Below are positions 63,003 through 64,000 of a stretch of DNA of 64,000 nt, piece by piece. This stretch comes from Aculops lycopersici. Lineage: Eukaryota > Arthropoda > Arachnida > Trombidiformes > Eriophyidae. The DNA is taken from NCBI GenBank assembly GCA_015350385.1, contig WNKI01000004.1, forward strand, positions 1,719,852 through 1,783,851. The letters run 5' to 3'. Every line of letters begins with the position of its first letter. The first letter of the stretch is position 1. Position numbers and translations under genes: made by a program. A model generated the notes under the pieces. It ran no database searches, had not been told where the DNA came from, and worked only from the letters and a program-made list of their open reading frames with translations.

Positions 63003-64000
63003 GTAAATCATTTTAATGAGCAATAGCTCACTCAGATTGCTTGTTTGACACACGACGACTACGTGAGCATTGTAAACTACTCAGACTTTACTGATGACTT
63101 GTGGCTTTTACTTACTATTATTTTCACCATCTACCGCTTCGCGCTGAGTGTCCTCTAAACCCGAAGTGTTCGAATTTAGTTTCTTTGGTTCGAAATGATG
63201 ATCGGGAAGTTAAAGTTGCCCATCATGTTGTTCATCATGATTGATGGAGATTACACGCATCTGTTCGTCTCCGGAAGAGACGAGCAGGAGTAGTGGCTTT
63301 CCATTCCATTCCATTCTGTTGCATTACATTGCATGGCAATGCTTTGCATTACTATACAGCTCCCACGTGCCTCTAGTGTGTGAGTGGCGGACACTTTGCT
63401 GACGGTCAGATGAAGCGACGGACTATTTGACAGGTGGAGATTCTCAGCGGAATGAGCGATTAGCCTAGGAGCATGGGGGAGCAAAAAAGAAGCTAGAACT
63501 TTGGCGGACAGTTGATTGCTCATAAGCTACGCGAGCTTAGAAAACTAATCGCTCACTAGCGAGCTGCGAGTCGCGGAATCGTTGGTCCACGACGACCACG
63601 ACGACAACGACCACGGCCGCCGCCACCGGCAAGTGGCAAGGGGAAAACACTCACTTGATCACTTGCTTGCTGGCCGGCTGGCTCACCTGCCGGTGGCAGG
63701 CAGCCTGCCACACATCAATCTAACTAGTACAAGCAACATCGAGTCTAGCAAGCGGCGTTTGGCACCACTAGCCAACGTTGGGCCAACTACCAGCGGCTTG
63801 CAGACCAACCACCTGACGAATGGTGGTTGGACGGATGATGGACTGACTGGCAGTTGTTGTTACCCACCCACCAGCTCGGTGGCCAATCGCTTGCCTAGTA
63901 TGTAGTGTGCGAGAGAGAAGGAGAGAGAGTTGCGAATGATCCCTACGTTGAGTTTGGGAGAAATGGAACTACTCCAGTCGCTTATACAAATCAATCAAAA
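63003..64000. other. Terminal kilobase, no gene confirmed
   Basis: Includes a CCATT pentanucleotide run (about 63298-63318), a GGCAGG/CCTGCC palindrome near 63695-63709, and a GC-rich open frame at 63582-63905 without an ATG. These could belong to a gene continuing past the window. Confidence 0.4.

Noticed and set aside
1..64000. Mobile elements, viral insertions or bacterial transfer
   Set aside because: No transposase, integrase, reverse transcriptase or bacterial-type gene was recognised, and no long terminal or target-site repeats were seen by eye.

Overview
The window is nuclear DNA from an animal, most likely an arthropod, and probably an intron-poor acariform mite. An eriophyoid (gall or rust mite) is my best guess, but that is inference. 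Seen directly: very long open reading frames for conserved animal proteins with no introns (a 1685-residue thioester protein, a 1100-residue leucyl-tRNA synthetase, a 1035-residue PDZD8-like protein); a neuropeptide F precursor ending in RPRFG; a Tolloid protease; and five tandem chemoreceptors related to arthropod gustatory receptors. The few introns left are mostly 88-139 nt, with canonical GT-AG ends. About 23 genes are visible, on both strands, without operons.

Layout. 1-9 kb: on the minus strand, a class I alpha-mannosidase, an EXD1/RNase D-like protein without catalytic residues, an SDR16C-type dehydrogenase and a PAN2 homologue that has lost its catalytic half; then tRNA-Pro(AGG). 9-12 kb: a RING E3 ligase related to RNF34/RFFL but without FYVE, and a Q-rich nuclear-type protein. 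13.8-18.9 kb: a thioester-containing immune protein. 20.3-33.8 kb: two groups of gustatory-receptor-like genes (three intronless, then two with introns) with an RMDN gene between them. 34-38.7 kb: cytoplasmic LeuRS and a secreted aspartic-protease homologue that has lost a catalytic aspartate. 40-43.5 kb: a PDZD8-like lipid-transfer protein. 43.5-46.5 kb: a gene-poor, hairpin-rich stretch that ends in the promoter of neuropeptide F, with two perfect CRE octamers and a TATA box. 47-54.7 kb: the C-terminal half of VPS16, the BORC subunit KXD1, TCF25 and a large disordered secreted protein. 57-62.2 kb: a four-exon Tolloid with large low-complexity insertions.

Two themes stand out. First, introns are being lost: the same phase-0 positions in the chemoreceptor family hold two, one or no introns in neighbouring paralogues. 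Second, several housekeeping proteins lack whole domains that are standard elsewhere (PAN2, VPS16, RNF34/RFFL, PDZD8). KXD1 (BORC), VPS16 (HOPS/CORVET) and the PDZD8-like protein all act at late endosomes or lysosomes, but nothing here suggests co-regulation. I see no transposase, reverse transcriptase, viral gene, CRISPR array or bacterial gene.
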